Shown: positions 29,157 to 37,973 of the stretch, in pieces
How positions within the stretch are numbered: position 1 is the stretch's first letter
Layout: the number at the start of each line of letters is the position of its first letter
Source: Alphaproteobacteria bacterium
GTDB lineage: Bacteria > Pseudomonadota > Alphaproteobacteria > UBA8366 > GCA-2717185
Assembly (NCBI GenBank): GCA_040905865.1
Contig: JBBDQU010000010.1
Location: 1 to 56,360 of the forward strand
Reading direction: 5' to 3'
DNA: 56,360 nucleotides
Translations under genes and position numbers: made by a program
The notes under the pieces: model-generated
Databases searched by the model: none
What the model was told of the DNA's origin: nothing
The model's input: only the letters and a program-made list of their open reading frames with translations

Positions 29157-30362
29157 ATGGCCCGGATGGAAGACCTCGTCGAGTCCGAACAGGAACACCT
29201 GCGGCGCCTGCCGCTGCCGCAATTCGACACCACGCCCTGGGTTACGGGGCCGCCGCTGGCGGAACGGCGGGTGGCGATCGTCACCTCCGCCGGGTTGAGC
29301 CTGCGCGGCGAGAAGCTGTTTACGCGCGGCGCGGCGGATTACCGGGTGATCGCGGGCGACGCGGATACCGCCGACGTGCTGATGAACCATGTCTCGGTGA
29401 ATTTCGACCGCACCGGCTTCCAGGACGACGTGAACGTCGTCTACCCCATCGACCGGCTGAAGGAGATGGCGGCGGCGGGGGAAATCGGGTCGGTCGCGGA
29501 TTTCCACTATTCCTTCATGGGCGCGACGGATACGGCGCCGATGGAGGCGAGCGCCCGGGAACTGGCCGGCATGATGAAGGCGGACCGGGTCGACGCGGTC
29601 ATCCTGACCCCCGTCTGACCCAACTGCACGCGCGCCGTGAGCGCGCTTGCCCATTACTTCGAGGAAGAGGGGCTGGCGACGACCGCCATCGCGCTGGTGC
29701 GGCCCCATGCGGAAAAGATCCGCCCGCCGCGGGCGCTGTGGGTGCCGTTCGAACTTGGCCGGCCGCTCGGCGCGCCGGACGAACCGGCATTCCAGAAACG
29801 CGTGCTGCGCGCCGCGCTGGCGCTGCTCGAATCGCCGGACGGGCCGGTGGTGCTGGCGGATTTCGACGAGGATGCGCCGGGGCCGAAATCCTTGGACATG
29901 ACCGGCTGGGTCTGCCCGGTCAGTTTCGGCGCCCCGCCCGCCGCGGATGAGGGACCGGTCACCGCCATGCTGCGGGAAATCGGCGAACTGTCGCCCTGGT
30001 ACCAGCTGTCGCTGGACCGCCGCAAACGGACCATGGTCGGCGTCAGCGGGCTGGAGATCGAGGCGGCGGCGCGTTATGTGGCGTCGTTCCTGGAGGGGAC
30101 TCCCGCCGACAATCCGCTGCCGGACCGGGCCCCGGCCTTCGCCTTCAAGGACGCGTTCACCGATATCCTGGCGTATTATTCCGAAGCGGGAACCGCGCAG
30201 CCGGGCAGGCGGTCCAGCCAGGAGGTGCAGGGCTGGTTCTGGGACCGGACCGCGGCGGGCGCGCTGATGCGGCGGGTGCGCGACGCGGCGCGCGCCAGCG
30301 CGGATGGCGATCTGCGGGTTTTTGCGGAGCGGACGATGCTGCCCAAGACACAGGGCGGCTGA
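29157..30362 (+). CDS. Probable selenoprotein, GrdB-related (glycine/sarcosine/betaine reductase selenoprotein B family)
   Basis: One 401-residue frame interrupted by an in-frame TGA at 29616-29618 (codon 154). The reading continues without shift: VDAVILTPV-U-PNCTRAVSALAHYFEEEGL. The U-x-x-C arrangement (U154, C157) is a redox-active selenocysteine motif expected in this family, and both halves match one protein: the N-terminal RVAIVTSAGLSLRG and NVVYPIDRLKEM, and the C-terminal ALWVPFELGRPLGAP. Directly after the TGA a stem of GCGCGC (29630-29635) and GCGCGC (29641-29646), with a further GCA/TGC pairing, closes a CGTGA loop 18-22 bases downstream, the place and shape of a bacterial SECIS element. 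The start has a GAAGGA ribosome site. Its substrate is not known. Ordinary gene callers would split it into 29157-29618 and 29637-30362. Confidence 0.85.
29619..29650 (+). promoter_or_regulatory. Candidate bacterial SECIS element
   Basis: A hairpin immediately 3' of the in-frame TGA: GCGCGC arms at 29630-29635 and 29641-29646, extended by GCA (29626-29628) with TGC (29648-29650) across one mismatch. The apical loop CGTGA has a G in its second position, as in many bacterial SECIS elements, and begins 18 bases after the TGA. Confidence 0.65.
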
Positions 30363-30393
30363 GTGGTAACGGGCGGCTTGTCGCGGCGGTATT

Positions 30394-30777
30394 CTACGCG
30401 GTCCGGCGGTTCGTTTCCGGCGTCCAGGAAACCAGCGGCGCGCGATTCGCCATCCAGATATCCTGGGCGGCGGCCAGCCGCTCGCGACCGCCCAGCGGCG
30501 AAAAATGCAGCAGCACCCGGCTCGCGCCCCGGCGCCGCGCTTCGGACGCGGCCGCGACCGGCGCGATGCCGGCCGCGAAGTTGCCGGTTTCGCCGACAAG
30601 GATGATCCGCCAGCGATCGGGTCCCAGGGTGTCGGTCACCAGCAGGTATATACCGGCCGCGTTCGGCAGCGGGTCGTCGATTCCAAACTCGGTAAACCCG
30701 AAGTAGACGCCGGACTGGCTGCGATGGGTGACCGTTCTGCGCGGCTTTCTGCCGTGTCCATCGGGTAAATCGGGCAT
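30394..30777 (-). CDS. GIY-YIG-like domain protein
   Basis: A 127-residue protein with AAGIYLLVTDT followed by IILVGETGNFAAGIAP, which has the spacing of the GIY and YIG strands of the GIY-YIG nuclease fold (YIG read here as LVG). A later segment (SRVLLHFSPLGGRERLAAAQ) could hold the conserved helix. The catalytic Tyr of YIG is missing, so nuclease activity is doubtful. ATG 30777 is chosen with GGAAAG 8 bases upstream. It converges on the selenoprotein gene. Confidence 0.55.
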   Translation of the reverse strand: MPDLPDGHGRKPRRTVTHRSQSGVYFGFTEFGIDDPLPNAAGIYLLVTDTLGPDRWRIILVGETGNFAAGIAPVAAASEARRRGASRVLLHFSPLGGRERLAAAQDIWMANRAPLVSWTPETNRRTA

Positions 30778-30868
30778 TGTCACCGCTTTCCGGTCCTGTC
30801 CTGGAAGAGCGGCCCCGCATGGTTTACGGGGCCAACGTATCGCAGCGACATTTTTACTAGGTAATGCG

Positions 30869-30904
30869 TTAACGATGGGTTAACGGACAACATCTTGTGG
30901 ATAA
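30869..30904. promoter_or_regulatory. CtrA-type box next to a DnaA-box-like nonamer
   Basis: TTAA (30869-30872), seven bases, TTAA (30880-30883) is the full CtrA consensus. Twelve bases later TGTGGATAA (30896-30904) is a perfect DnaA box (TTATCCACA) on the minus strand. The surrounding 100 bases are AT-rich. It lies between the 3' end of the dehydrogenase gene (minus strand) and the 5' side of the GIY-YIG-like gene (minus strand). Confidence 0.5.
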
Positions 30905-30959
30905 CTTGTGTATTATTTTATCTAACCGTTTCGTTGGACAGGGTTTTTCGTCAACGGCC

Positions 30960-32021
30960 TCACCCCGCGATCCTGGCAGCGACTGCCGCGCCGAATGCAT
31001 CCGTACCCAGTTTCCCGCCAAGATCAACGGTCCGACCGGCCGGGTCGACCAGTTGCGCATCGACTGCTTCGTCGAGCCGCCGGGCGGCCTCGCTCAGGTC
31101 TTCGCGGCCGCGCCGTTCGCCGAGCCATGCCAGCAGCATGCCGGCCGACAGCATCAGCGCGGTCGGGTTGGCGCTGTTCTTGCCGGCAATGTCCGGGGCG
31201 GAACCGTGGGCGGCCTGGGCGATGGCGCGGTCCTTGCCGGCATTGATCGACGGGCCGAGACCCAGCCCGCCGGACAGTTCCGCGGCCAGATCCGACAGGA
31301 TGTCGCCGAACATGTTGGTGGTGACGACCACGTCGAACGCGGCGGGCTTGCGCACCAGCAGCGCGGCCATGGCATCGACGATGACATCGTCCACTTCCAG
31401 TTCCGGGTAATCCGCCGCGACACCGCGCACCACGTCGTAGAACAGCCCGTCGGACAGTTTCAGGACGTTGCGCTTGTGCACGATGGTCAGCTTCCTGCGC
31501 CGGGTCATCGCCAGCCGGCAGGCGGATTCGGCGATGCGCTCCGATGCCGCGCGGGTGATCTTGCGCACGACCAGCGCCATGTCCTCGGTCGGCATGAATT
31601 CGCCCGATCCCTGGAACATCGACCGGTCGGCATAAAAGCCTTCGGTGTTCTCCCGCGCGATGACGAGATCGATGTCCGACGCCAGGCAGGGCACCCCCGG
31701 CCGCGCCCGCGACGGGCGGATGTTGGCGTACAGGTCCAGGTTCTTGCGGAACCAGGGCGACAGGGTGATGCCGCCCTGCGACTCCGGCGGGTAGACCAGC
31801 GAATCGGTCGGCCCGAGGATGACGCCGTCGCTCGCCATCACCTGCGCCTGAACCGCTTCGGTCAGGGTGGTACCGTTCTTTTCATAGCTTTCCAGCCCCG
31901 CTTCGGCATGGGTGAGTTCCAGCCCCAGGTTGAACCGGTGATTCAGGGCCTCGACGGCCTTGACCGTCGCGCCGGTGATTTCGGGGCCGATGCCGTCGGC
32001 GGCGAGAACGAGAAGTTTCAC
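30960..32021 (-). CDS. Isocitrate/isopropylmalate/tartrate dehydrogenase family protein
   Basis: A 353-residue beta-decarboxylating dehydrogenase. N-terminal LVLAADGIGPEITG, the substrate-binding arginines in YANIRPSRARPG, the segment IARENTEGFYADRS, then the metal-binding FDVVVTTNMFGDILSDLAAE and the nucleotide loop AHGSAPDIAGKNSANPTA. The NTEGFY substrate loop points to isocitrate-, homoisocitrate- or tartrate-type rather than strict LeuB activity, but the substrate is open. The GTG at 32021 is preferred, with GGAG 8 bases upstream. It follows the methyltransferase gene by 20 bases. Confidence 0.88.
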   Translation of the reverse strand: MKLLVLAADGIGPEITGATVKAVEALNHRFNLGLELTHAEAGLESYEKNGTTLTEAVQAQVMASDGVILGPTDSLVYPPESQGGITLSPWFRKNLDLYANIRPSRARPGVPCLASDIDLVIARENTEGFYADRSMFQGSGEFMPTEDMALVVRKITRAASERIAESACRLAMTRRRKLTIVHKRNVLKLSDGLFYDVVRGVAADYPELEVDDVIVDAMAALLVRKPAAFDVVVTTNMFGDILSDLAAELSGGLGLGPSINAGKDRAIAQAAHGSAPDIAGKNSANPTALMLSAGMLLAWLGERRGREDLSEAARRLDEAVDAQLVDPAGRTVDLGGKLGTDAFGAAVAARIAG

Positions 32022-32041
32022 GTCTTGTACTCCAGTTGAAT

Positions 32042-32806
32042 TCAGGCGGATGCCACGATGAACAGGCGGCGGAACGCAAACAGCGTCCTGCCGTCGGATT
32101 CCGGTGGATAGGCTTTGGCGACCAGGGCCCGGTACCGCGATTCGAATTCGCTGCGCCAGGGTTCGTCCATCTTTCCCAGGTATCGGGTCAACTGGCTGCC
32201 CCTGGTATATTCGGCGACCGGATTGTCGCCGTCCAGGACCTGCAGGTATTCGGTTTCCCAGATATCGAGGTCTTTCGCCTGCCCGGCAAGCAGGTTGCGG
32301 TACCATGCCGGCTTCTGCGTCGGGTTGGCGTCGCGGATCGGCGCCAGCAGGTCGCGCCACGGGCCGTCTTCGATGACGTCGTCGATCAGCCTGTGCGACG
32401 GGGCGTCGTCGTTGCGCGGTATCTGGATGGCCAGCGTTCCGCCGGGCGCGACATACCCCAGCAGCCGCGGGAACAGCGTGTCGTGATCCGGGACCCATTG
32501 CAGGGCCGCGTTGGAAAAAACGACGTCGTACCGCGTGGCCGGAGTCCATTCCGTGATATCGGCGAATTCAAAGGTCTCATCCGGCATCGCCGTGCGGGCG
32601 CGCGCCAGCATCGTGTCCGAATTGTCGAGTCCCAGTATGCTTGCGTCGGGCCAGCGCCGGCGCAGCAGCGGCGTGATATTGCCGGGGCCGCAGCCCAGAT
32701 CGATGACCGTGCCGGGCGTTTCCTGCGGGATGCGGGCCAGCAGGTCGATGGCCGGCTGCATGCGCGGTCCGGCGAAGGCGAGGTACTGGCCTGGGTTCCA
32801 TGCCAT
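32042..32806 (-). CDS. tam: Trans-aconitate 2-methyltransferase
   Basis: A 254-residue class I SAM methyltransferase with the Tam opening WNPGQYLAFAGPRMQPA, motif I VIDLGCGPGNIT, the acidic SAM residue in GLDNSDTML, and VFSNAALQWVPDH with GTLAIQIPRN. Tam methylates trans-aconitate, a spontaneous product and inhibitor of the TCA-cycle enzyme aconitase. Placement upstream of an isocitrate-dehydrogenase-family gene on the same strand suggests a common role in keeping C6 acid chemistry clean. Confidence 0.9.
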   Translation of the reverse strand: MAWNPGQYLAFAGPRMQPAIDLLARIPQETPGTVIDLGCGPGNITPLLRRRWPDASILGLDNSDTMLARARTAMPDETFEFADITEWTPATRYDVVFSNAALQWVPDHDTLFPRLLGYVAPGGTLAIQIPRNDDAPSHRLIDDVIEDGPWRDLLAPIRDANPTQKPAWYRNLLAGQAKDLDIWETEYLQVLDGDNPVAEYTRGSQLTRYLGKMDEPWRSEFESRYRALVAKAYPPESDGRTLFAFRRLFIVASA

Positions 32807-32866
32807 GCGGCGTTTCTTTCGGCAGTCGGGCGATTTCCGGGTTGCCCGGATGGACCATACGCTTTT

Positions 32867-32940
32867 AGATCAGATTGTGTTTGATTGGAATCCGGCGATC
32901 CAGCCGAATACGTGAATCTGATCAATCATATTGAAGGTGC
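32867..32940. repeat. Dispersed intergenic repeat, copy D
   Basis: AGATCAG, TTGGAATC, GGCGATCCAGC, TGAATCTGATCAATC and ATTGAAGGTGC occur in the same order as in copy E. It lies in the divergent spacer between tam and the DUF3572 gene. Confidence 0.5.
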
Positions 32941-32955
32941 TATAACGTAGGCGGC

Positions 32956-33249
32956 ATGAAGCATCCAGTTGAAACAGGACGCAGCGATGCGGCGCAACTG
33001 CTCGCCATTCGCTGCCTGGCTTTTATCGCCGAGGATTCCGACCGCCTCGGCCGGTTCCTCGCGCTAAGCGGCATCGGGCCGGCGGATATCCGCGCCCGCG
33101 CCGCGGACCCGGCCTTTCTCGGCGGCGTGCTCGACTACCTGCTGAGCGACGACGCCATGGTCGTCGAATTCGCCGAATGGGCGTCGGTCGGTCCCGAATC
33201 GGTGCTGACCGCGCGCCAGTTGATGCCTGGGGCGACGGTAGAAGAATAG
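32956..33249 (+). CDS. DUF3572 domain protein
   Basis: A 97-residue all-alpha protein: DAAQLLAIRCLAFIAEDSDR, then RFLALSGIGPADIRARAADP, FLGGVLDYLLSDDAMVVEFA. This is the DUF3572 pattern, which is restricted mainly to alphaproteobacteria and has no known function. The ATG has only a weak ribosome site (GTAGGCGGC). It is convergent with the RNA methyltransferase gene, which begins directly after its stop. Confidence 0.85.
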   Translation: MKHPVETGRSDAAQLLAIRCLAFIAEDSDRLGRFLALSGIGPADIRARAADPAFLGGVLDYLLSDDAMVVEFAEWASVGPESVLTARQLMPGATVEE

Positions 33250-34524
33250 TCAGCGGCGCAGCACCGCGACCGCTTCGACATGCGCCGACCAGGGAAACTG
33301 GTCGATGGGTTGCACCGACTCGATCCGGTAGCCGCCATCCGCCAGCAGCCGCAGGTCCCGTCCCAGCGTGGCCGGATTACAGGACACGGCGATCACCGTA
33401 GCGGCCTCGGATTCGGCAATCGCCGCGGCCTGTGTCTTCGCCCCGGCGCGGGGCGGGTCGAAGACGATGGTGTCGAAGTTTTTCAGTTCCGTTTGGCGCA
33501 GGGGCTGCCGGGCGAGGTCGCGGATCTCGGCGGTGACGGCGCGTTCGCTGTCCGCCCGCCGGATCGCCTGGACCATCTGTGAATCGCCTTCATAGGCATG
33601 CACAGGGGCGATGGTCGATAACGGGAAGCTGAGCGCGCCGCAGCCCGCATAGAGGTCGGCAATGTTTTTCGCCCCCGCCGCCGCGGCGCCAACCGCATCC
33701 ATAATGGCGCGTTCGCCGCCCCGGCTGGGCTGCAAAAAGGCGTTCGGCGGCAGGGCGACGCGGGCCGGGCCGAAGGCGACTTCCGGCGCCCGTCTGGCCG
33801 CAAGCGGTTCGTATCCCTGCGGCGCCTCCCAGCCGATCCGCGCCAGATCGTACCGTTCGGCGAAGGCCGCCAGGGCCATGCGTTCGTCCAGGTCCGGATC
33901 CGCCCGCCTGTCGGGCCGCAGTAGCAGGTCGATGCCGCTGTCGGTTTCCGTGACCAGGAATTCCGCCCGCCGGCCCAGCGACGCGATGTCCGCCGCGAGC
34001 GCCTTCAGCGGCGCAATGAGCGCCGTAATCGCCGGTCGGGTGACCGGACATTCCGATATGTCGACGATCTGGTTGCTACGCGCCGCGCTGAACCCGAAGG
34101 CGTTCTTCTGCGCCCGGAAGAAGGCGAACCGGACACGGCGCCGCTGACCGGGCGGCACGGAAATCGCGGGCCTTATGGCCAGGTCGCGGAATCCGTGCCG
34201 CGACAGCGCCACGGCGATGAGTTCCCGCTTGATCGCCGCGACGGTGGCGGTTTCGATGTGTTGCAGCGTGCAGCCGCCGCAGGTTTCAAAATGGCGGCAG
34301 GCGGGTGCGGTGCGGCCGGGCCCGCCGCGAATGATGGTTTCGATCGTGGCGGCATGACCGTCTTCGCGCCTGGCGCCAATGCGCAGGTCAAGTATGTCGC
34401 CCGGCGCCGAATAGGGAATGAAGTATCGCCCGCCTTCGGCATTTGCGATTCCATCGCCATGCACGCCTAGACTGTCGACTGTTACCTTCGACAGGCGGTT
34501 ATTATTTGGAAACGATTTGTTCAT
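33250..34524 (-). CDS. TrmA/RlmD-type 23S rRNA or tRNA (uracil-5-)-methyltransferase
   Basis: A 424-residue SAM-dependent RNA methyltransferase. A TRAM-like N-terminal domain (VTVDSLGVHGDGIA) is followed by iron-sulfur cysteines C76, C82, C85 (CRHFETCGGCTLQH) and a fourth near 157 (DISECP). The catalytic domain shows NIADLYAGCGALSFPL, the DPPRAG motif and the nucleophile in AVSCNPATLGRD. It adds a methyl to a uridine of rRNA (RlmD/RlmC class) or tRNA; the exact target cannot be told. No clear ribosome site precedes the ATG. It is divergent from motA. Confidence 0.92.
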   Translation of the reverse strand: MNKSFPNNNRLSKVTVDSLGVHGDGIANAEGGRYFIPYSAPGDILDLRIGARREDGHAATIETIIRGGPGRTAPACRHFETCGGCTLQHIETATVAAIKRELIAVALSRHGFRDLAIRPAISVPPGQRRRVRFAFFRAQKNAFGFSAARSNQIVDISECPVTRPAITALIAPLKALAADIASLGRRAEFLVTETDSGIDLLLRPDRRADPDLDERMALAAFAERYDLARIGWEAPQGYEPLAARRAPEVAFGPARVALPPNAFLQPSRGGERAIMDAVGAAAAGAKNIADLYAGCGALSFPLSTIAPVHAYEGDSQMVQAIRRADSERAVTAEIRDLARQPLRQTELKNFDTIVFDPPRAGAKTQAAAIAESEAATVIAVSCNPATLGRDLRLLADGGYRIESVQPIDQFPWSAHVEAVAVLRR

Positions 34525-34645
34525 ACTTGATATATGTATATTAATGAAGGTTCACGACCGTTAGCGTTAACGATATCGTTGCCATACTGGGGAAGAGTTT
34601 GGGTGGGGGCCAGCCATATTATCGGCCGGCGGGTGATGAGGCTTC
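34525..34645. promoter_or_regulatory. Divergent motA / RNA-methyltransferase promoter region
   Basis: AT-rich near 34530-34575 with overlapping TATATGTATATTAAT and GTTAGCGTTAACGATATCG strings. The latter contains one TTAA that could be a CtrA half-site of the flagellar kind, but the second half is imperfect. Confidence 0.3.
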
Positions 34646-35443
34646 ATGTCCTTTGCGACATTCTTCGGATTTCTTGCTGCCATCGGCCTGTTTATCGGCT
34701 CGATTCTGCTTGCGACAAACAATTTTGGACTGTTTCTGGACTTGCCGAGCTTTATTCTGGTGGTTGGCGGGACCCTGGCCGCGACCTTTGTCGGTCAGGA
34801 GGCGCGTTACGTCATCCTGGCGCTCAAGGGGATCGGCAGCACCTTTCTGCCGCAGCGCGTCAACCGAAATGTCCTGAACATGGAGGTCGGGCGGATTATC
34901 CGCTGGGGTTACCTGGTCAAGGAAAAGGGATTTCTGCCGCTTGAAGATGAAATAAAGAAAGTCGCGTCGGACCAGTTTCTGGTCTTCGGCGTGGAACTGC
35001 TGATCACCGGTTACGATGGCAAGGATGTCCGCGAGACTCTCCAGGCCGTGGCGGATCACACCTTCGAGCGCAACATGGTGCCCGCCAATATCCTGCGGAC
35101 CATGGGCGGGACAGCGCCGGCCTTCGGCATGATCGGAACGCTGATCGGGCTGATCGTGATGCTGGACGCCATGGGCAGCAATCCTGAAATGCTGGGCCCC
35201 GGTCTGGCGGTCGCGCTGAATACGACGCTGTACGGCGTGATGCTCTCCCGCATGGTGTTCGTGCCGGCGGCGAACAAGCTTCAGCAGCGCCAGGAAATTC
35301 TCCGCTTTCGTCATGAACTGATGGTGGAGGGCTTTGCCCTGCTGTCGGAAAAGCGCAGCCCCCGTTTCATCCAGGACCGGATGAACAGCTTCCTCGACCC
35401 GTCGATCCGTTTCAACATCGACCAGCAGATGAAGGACAGGTGA
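34646..35443 (+). CDS. motA: Flagellar motor stator protein MotA
   Basis: A 265-residue inner-membrane protein with four hydrophobic helices (about 5-22, 33-50, 150-170 and 185-204). MotA-type landmarks are the loop LPSFILVVGGTLAATFVG, the cytoplasmic charged region with NMEVGRIIRWGYLVKEKG, and the third/fourth helix pair GTAPAFGMIGTLIGLIVML with LGPGLAVALNTTLYGVMLS. It forms the proton channel of the motor with MotB, encoded immediately downstream with overlapping stop/start. Confidence 0.92.
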   Translation: MSFATFFGFLAAIGLFIGSILLATNNFGLFLDLPSFILVVGGTLAATFVGQEARYVILALKGIGSTFLPQRVNRNVLNMEVGRIIRWGYLVKEKGFLPLEDEIKKVASDQFLVFGVELLITGYDGKDVRETLQAVADHTFERNMVPANILRTMGGTAPAFGMIGTLIGLIVMLDAMGSNPEMLGPGLAVALNTTLYGVMLSRMVFVPAANKLQQRQEILRFRHELMVEGFALLSEKRSPRFIQDRMNSFLDPSIRFNIDQQMKDR

Positions 35444-36102
35444 TGGCGAAGCGCGCCAAGTCCCCGCCTGAAGAAGACGAAAGCTGGCTGACGACCTACG
35501 CGGATGCGATCACGCTGCTGATGGCGTTCTTCGTCATGCTGGTGTCGTTCTCGAAAATCGATCTGCCGAAATTCGAGGAAGCCATGGCCGGCATCAAGGA
35601 CAAGCTGGGCGCGGAGGAAGCGCCCGAGCGGCCGATGTTCAAGCTGTCGCAGAACCTGAATTCCATCCTTGACAGGGTGCAGATCGACCAGCAGGAAGTG
35701 CATACGGGATTCGACGAGGCTGGCGTGGTGATCGAATTCGCCAGCCGGTCCTTTTTCCGGTCCGGTTCCGCGGAACTGCTGCCCGAGGCCGAACAGATCC
35801 TGATCGAGATTTCCTACCAGCTGGAGCAGCCGCCTTACGACCTGTACTACGTCGATGTGGAAGGGCATACGGACGATTCGCCCATCAATACGCCGGAATT
35901 CCCCTCGAACTGGGAATTGTCCACGGCGCGCGCGACCGGCGTTGTCCGCTATCTGATCGGGGCCGGTACTCAGCCGGACCGGATGAAGGCTTCCGGCTAT
36001 GCGGATGTGAAACCGAAATATCCGAACCGGGACCTGTTCGGGGAAGTCATCCCCGGAAACAGGGAGAAGAACCGGCGCATAACCATTCGGCTGCATCCAT
36101 GA
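35443..36102 (+). CDS. motB: Flagellar motor stator protein MotB (OmpA-like peptidoglycan-binding)
   Basis: A 219-residue protein with a single N-terminal helix carrying the proton-accepting aspartate D21 (WLTTYADAITLLMAFFVML) and a C-terminal OmpA/MotB domain (VDVEGHTDDSPINTPEFPSN, then ELSTARATGVVRYLI) that anchors to peptidoglycan. The start overlaps the motA stop (TGATG); an upstream GTG is in frame. No other flagellar genes lie in the window, so motAB are separate here. Confidence 0.92.
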   Translation: MAKRAKSPPEEDESWLTTYADAITLLMAFFVMLVSFSKIDLPKFEEAMAGIKDKLGAEEAPERPMFKLSQNLNSILDRVQIDQQEVHTGFDEAGVVIEFASRSFFRSGSAELLPEAEQILIEISYQLEQPPYDLYYVDVEGHTDDSPINTPEFPSNWELSTARATGVVRYLIGAGTQPDRMKASGYADVKPKYPNRDLFGEVIPGNREKNRRITIRLHP

Positions 36103-36221
36103 TAATGTCAGGTGCCGACGGGAAACGTATTGTTCGCTTTTACCTGACGGGTTCGTGCGGCATACTCTGCGGCGTGGGGCGAATTTCTTGATTTATCGGC
36201 CAGAGAAAAGAGGGGACTTTA

Positions 36222-37886
36222 ATGAAGGCTTCTGATTTATTTGTGCGCTGTCTCGAAAACGAGGGCGTCGAGCACATTTTCGGCATTCCGGGTGAGGAGA
36301 ATGCCGATACGATGCTGTCCCTGAACGATAGTCCGATCGATTTTGTGTTGTGTCGGCACGAGCAGGCGGCGGCCTTCGCGGCGGACGTATATGGACGCCT
36401 GACCGGCAAGTCCGGTATCTGCCTCGCGACGCTCGGGCCGGGGGCGACCAACCTGGTGACAGGGGTGGCCGACGCCAATATGGACCGCGCGCCCGTCGTG
36501 ACCATTATCGGGCAGGCCTCGACGACGCGGCTGCACAAGGAAAGCCATCAGAACATGGATGCGATTGCCATGTTCCGGCCGATTTCCAAATGGGCGCAGT
36601 CGATTTACGACGCACGGAACATTCCCGAAGTCGTGCGCAAGGCCTTCAAGATCGCGGAAGCGGAAAAGCCCGGCGCGACGGTTATCGAATTCCCGGAAGA
36701 CATCGCCGAGGAAGACGTCAACCTAGCGCCGATGAAGACTGGCAGGACCCGCCGCCCCGCCGCCGATCACAAGGCGATCCGGCAGGCGGTCGATGTTATT
36801 GCGTCGGCGAAGAAGCCGCTGATCATCGCCGGGAACGGCGCCGTTCGCAAACGGGCCGCACAGCAGCTCAAGCGCCTCGCGCACAAATCCGGCATTGGCG
36901 TGGTCAACACCTTCATGGGCAAGGGCGCGGTCCCGCGGACCGATCCGCACTGCCTGTTCACGATGGGGCTGCAGGGCCGCGACCACATCATCGCCGCAAC
37001 GGAAGCGGCCGATGTGATAATTTCGGTCGGCTATGACCTGGTCGAATTCTCCCCGGCCTTCTGGAACAAGTCGGGCGGCAAGAAGATCGTCCATATCGAT
37101 TTCTGGCCGGCCGAGGTCGATTCCGATTATCCGGTGGAAGTCGATATCGTGTCCGATGTGGCCGATGCGCTGTGGCAGATCAACGAGGAACTAAATCTCC
37201 GTTACGACAACGAGGGCAAGCTGCCGCTGTTCGACATCAACGACCATAAGAAGATGCGCGACGCGATCCTCGCCGATTTTGCGATGGAAAAGGACGATGC
37301 ATCCTTCCCGATGAAGCCGCAGAAGGTTCTCTGGGATGTCCGCGAGGCCCTGGGGCCGGACGATATCCTGCTCAGCGACGTCGGCGCCCACAAGATGTGG
37401 ATTTCGCGCTACTACCAGTGCGATACGCCGAATACCTGCCTGATTTCCAACGGCTTCTGTTCCATGGGATTCGCCCTGCCCGGCGCGATGGGGGCGAAAA
37501 TCGCGATGCCGGACCGCAAGATCCTCGCGATCTGCGGCGATGCCGGATTCCTGATGAATGTGCAGGACCTGGAAACGATGGTCCGGCGCAAGCTGAATGC
37601 CGTGATCATGGTCTGGATCGACGGCGAATACGGCCTCATCAAGTGGAAACAGCAGAACCACTTCAACGGCAAGCATTCCGAACTGTCATTCGGCAATCCG
37701 GACTTCGAATTGCTGGCGCAGGCGTTCGGCATGTGGGGCAAGACCCTCACCGCCGCCGATCAGCTGCCCGCGGCGCTGTCCGAAGCGTTTGCACAGGACG
37801 GACCGGCGCTGCTCGCCGTGCCGATCGACTATGCGGAAAACATGAAACTTACCAAGCGTCTGGGCGATCTTCAATTTACGATCTGA
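36222..37886 (+). CDS. Acetolactate synthase large-subunit-like ThDP enzyme
   Basis: A 554-residue thiamine-diphosphate enzyme. The catalytic glutamate is E47 in LCRHEQAAAFAADVYGRLTG, followed by GICLATLGPGATNLVTGVADA, and the C-terminal cofactor motif ICGDAGFLMNVQDLETMVRR. Length and layout fit the large subunit of acetolactate synthase or a closely related decarboxylase. The Asn-rich half of the usual GDG...NN motif is replaced (VWIDGEYG), and no regulatory small subunit is nearby. A GAGGGGAC ribosome site precedes the ATG. Confidence 0.85.
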   Translation: MKASDLFVRCLENEGVEHIFGIPGEENADTMLSLNDSPIDFVLCRHEQAAAFAADVYGRLTGKSGICLATLGPGATNLVTGVADANMDRAPVVTIIGQASTTRLHKESHQNMDAIAMFRPISKWAQSIYDARNIPEVVRKAFKIAEAEKPGATVIEFPEDIAEEDVNLAPMKTGRTRRPAADHKAIRQAVDVIASAKKPLIIAGNGAVRKRAAQQLKRLAHKSGIGVVNTFMGKGAVPRTDPHCLFTMGLQGRDHIIAATEAADVIISVGYDLVEFSPAFWNKSGGKKIVHIDFWPAEVDSDYPVEVDIVSDVADALWQINEELNLRYDNEGKLPLFDINDHKKMRDAILADFAMEKDDASFPMKPQKVLWDVREALGPDDILLSDVGAHKMWISRYYQCDTPNTCLISNGFCSMGFALPGAMGAKIAMPDRKILAICGDAGFLMNVQDLETMVRRKLNAVIMVWIDGEYGLIKWKQQNHFNGKHSELSFGNPDFELLAQAFGMWGKTLTAADQLPAALSEAFAQDGPALLAVPIDYAENMKLTKRLGDLQFTI

Positions 37887-37893
37887 CCATTGC

Positions 37894-37919
37894 GCCGGGG
37901 CGGCGGAAGTCTCCCCGGC
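37894..37919 (+). terminator. Possible terminator hairpin after acetolactate-synthase-like gene
   Basis: GCCGGGG (37894-37900) pairs with CCCCGGC (37913-37919) around a 12-base loop, just after the stop codon. There is no T-run, so termination is uncertain. Confidence 0.35.
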
Positions 37920-37973
37920 CGATGTTGTCGCGGCGTTTCGGGCGGTGCTGATATCGTTGGAATTTAATTAAAT

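Noticed and set aside
29619-30362. Separate gene starting at 29637 (second half of the selenoprotein)
   Set aside because: It has no ribosome site, begins in the middle of a conserved domain, and is in the same frame as the upstream half across a single TGA.
30840-30960. Replication origin at the CtrA/DnaA box spacer
   Set aside because: Only one DnaA box and one CtrA box were found, and the usual origin neighbours (dnaA, hemE, parAB, rho) are absent, so it is kept only as a regulatory-site observation.
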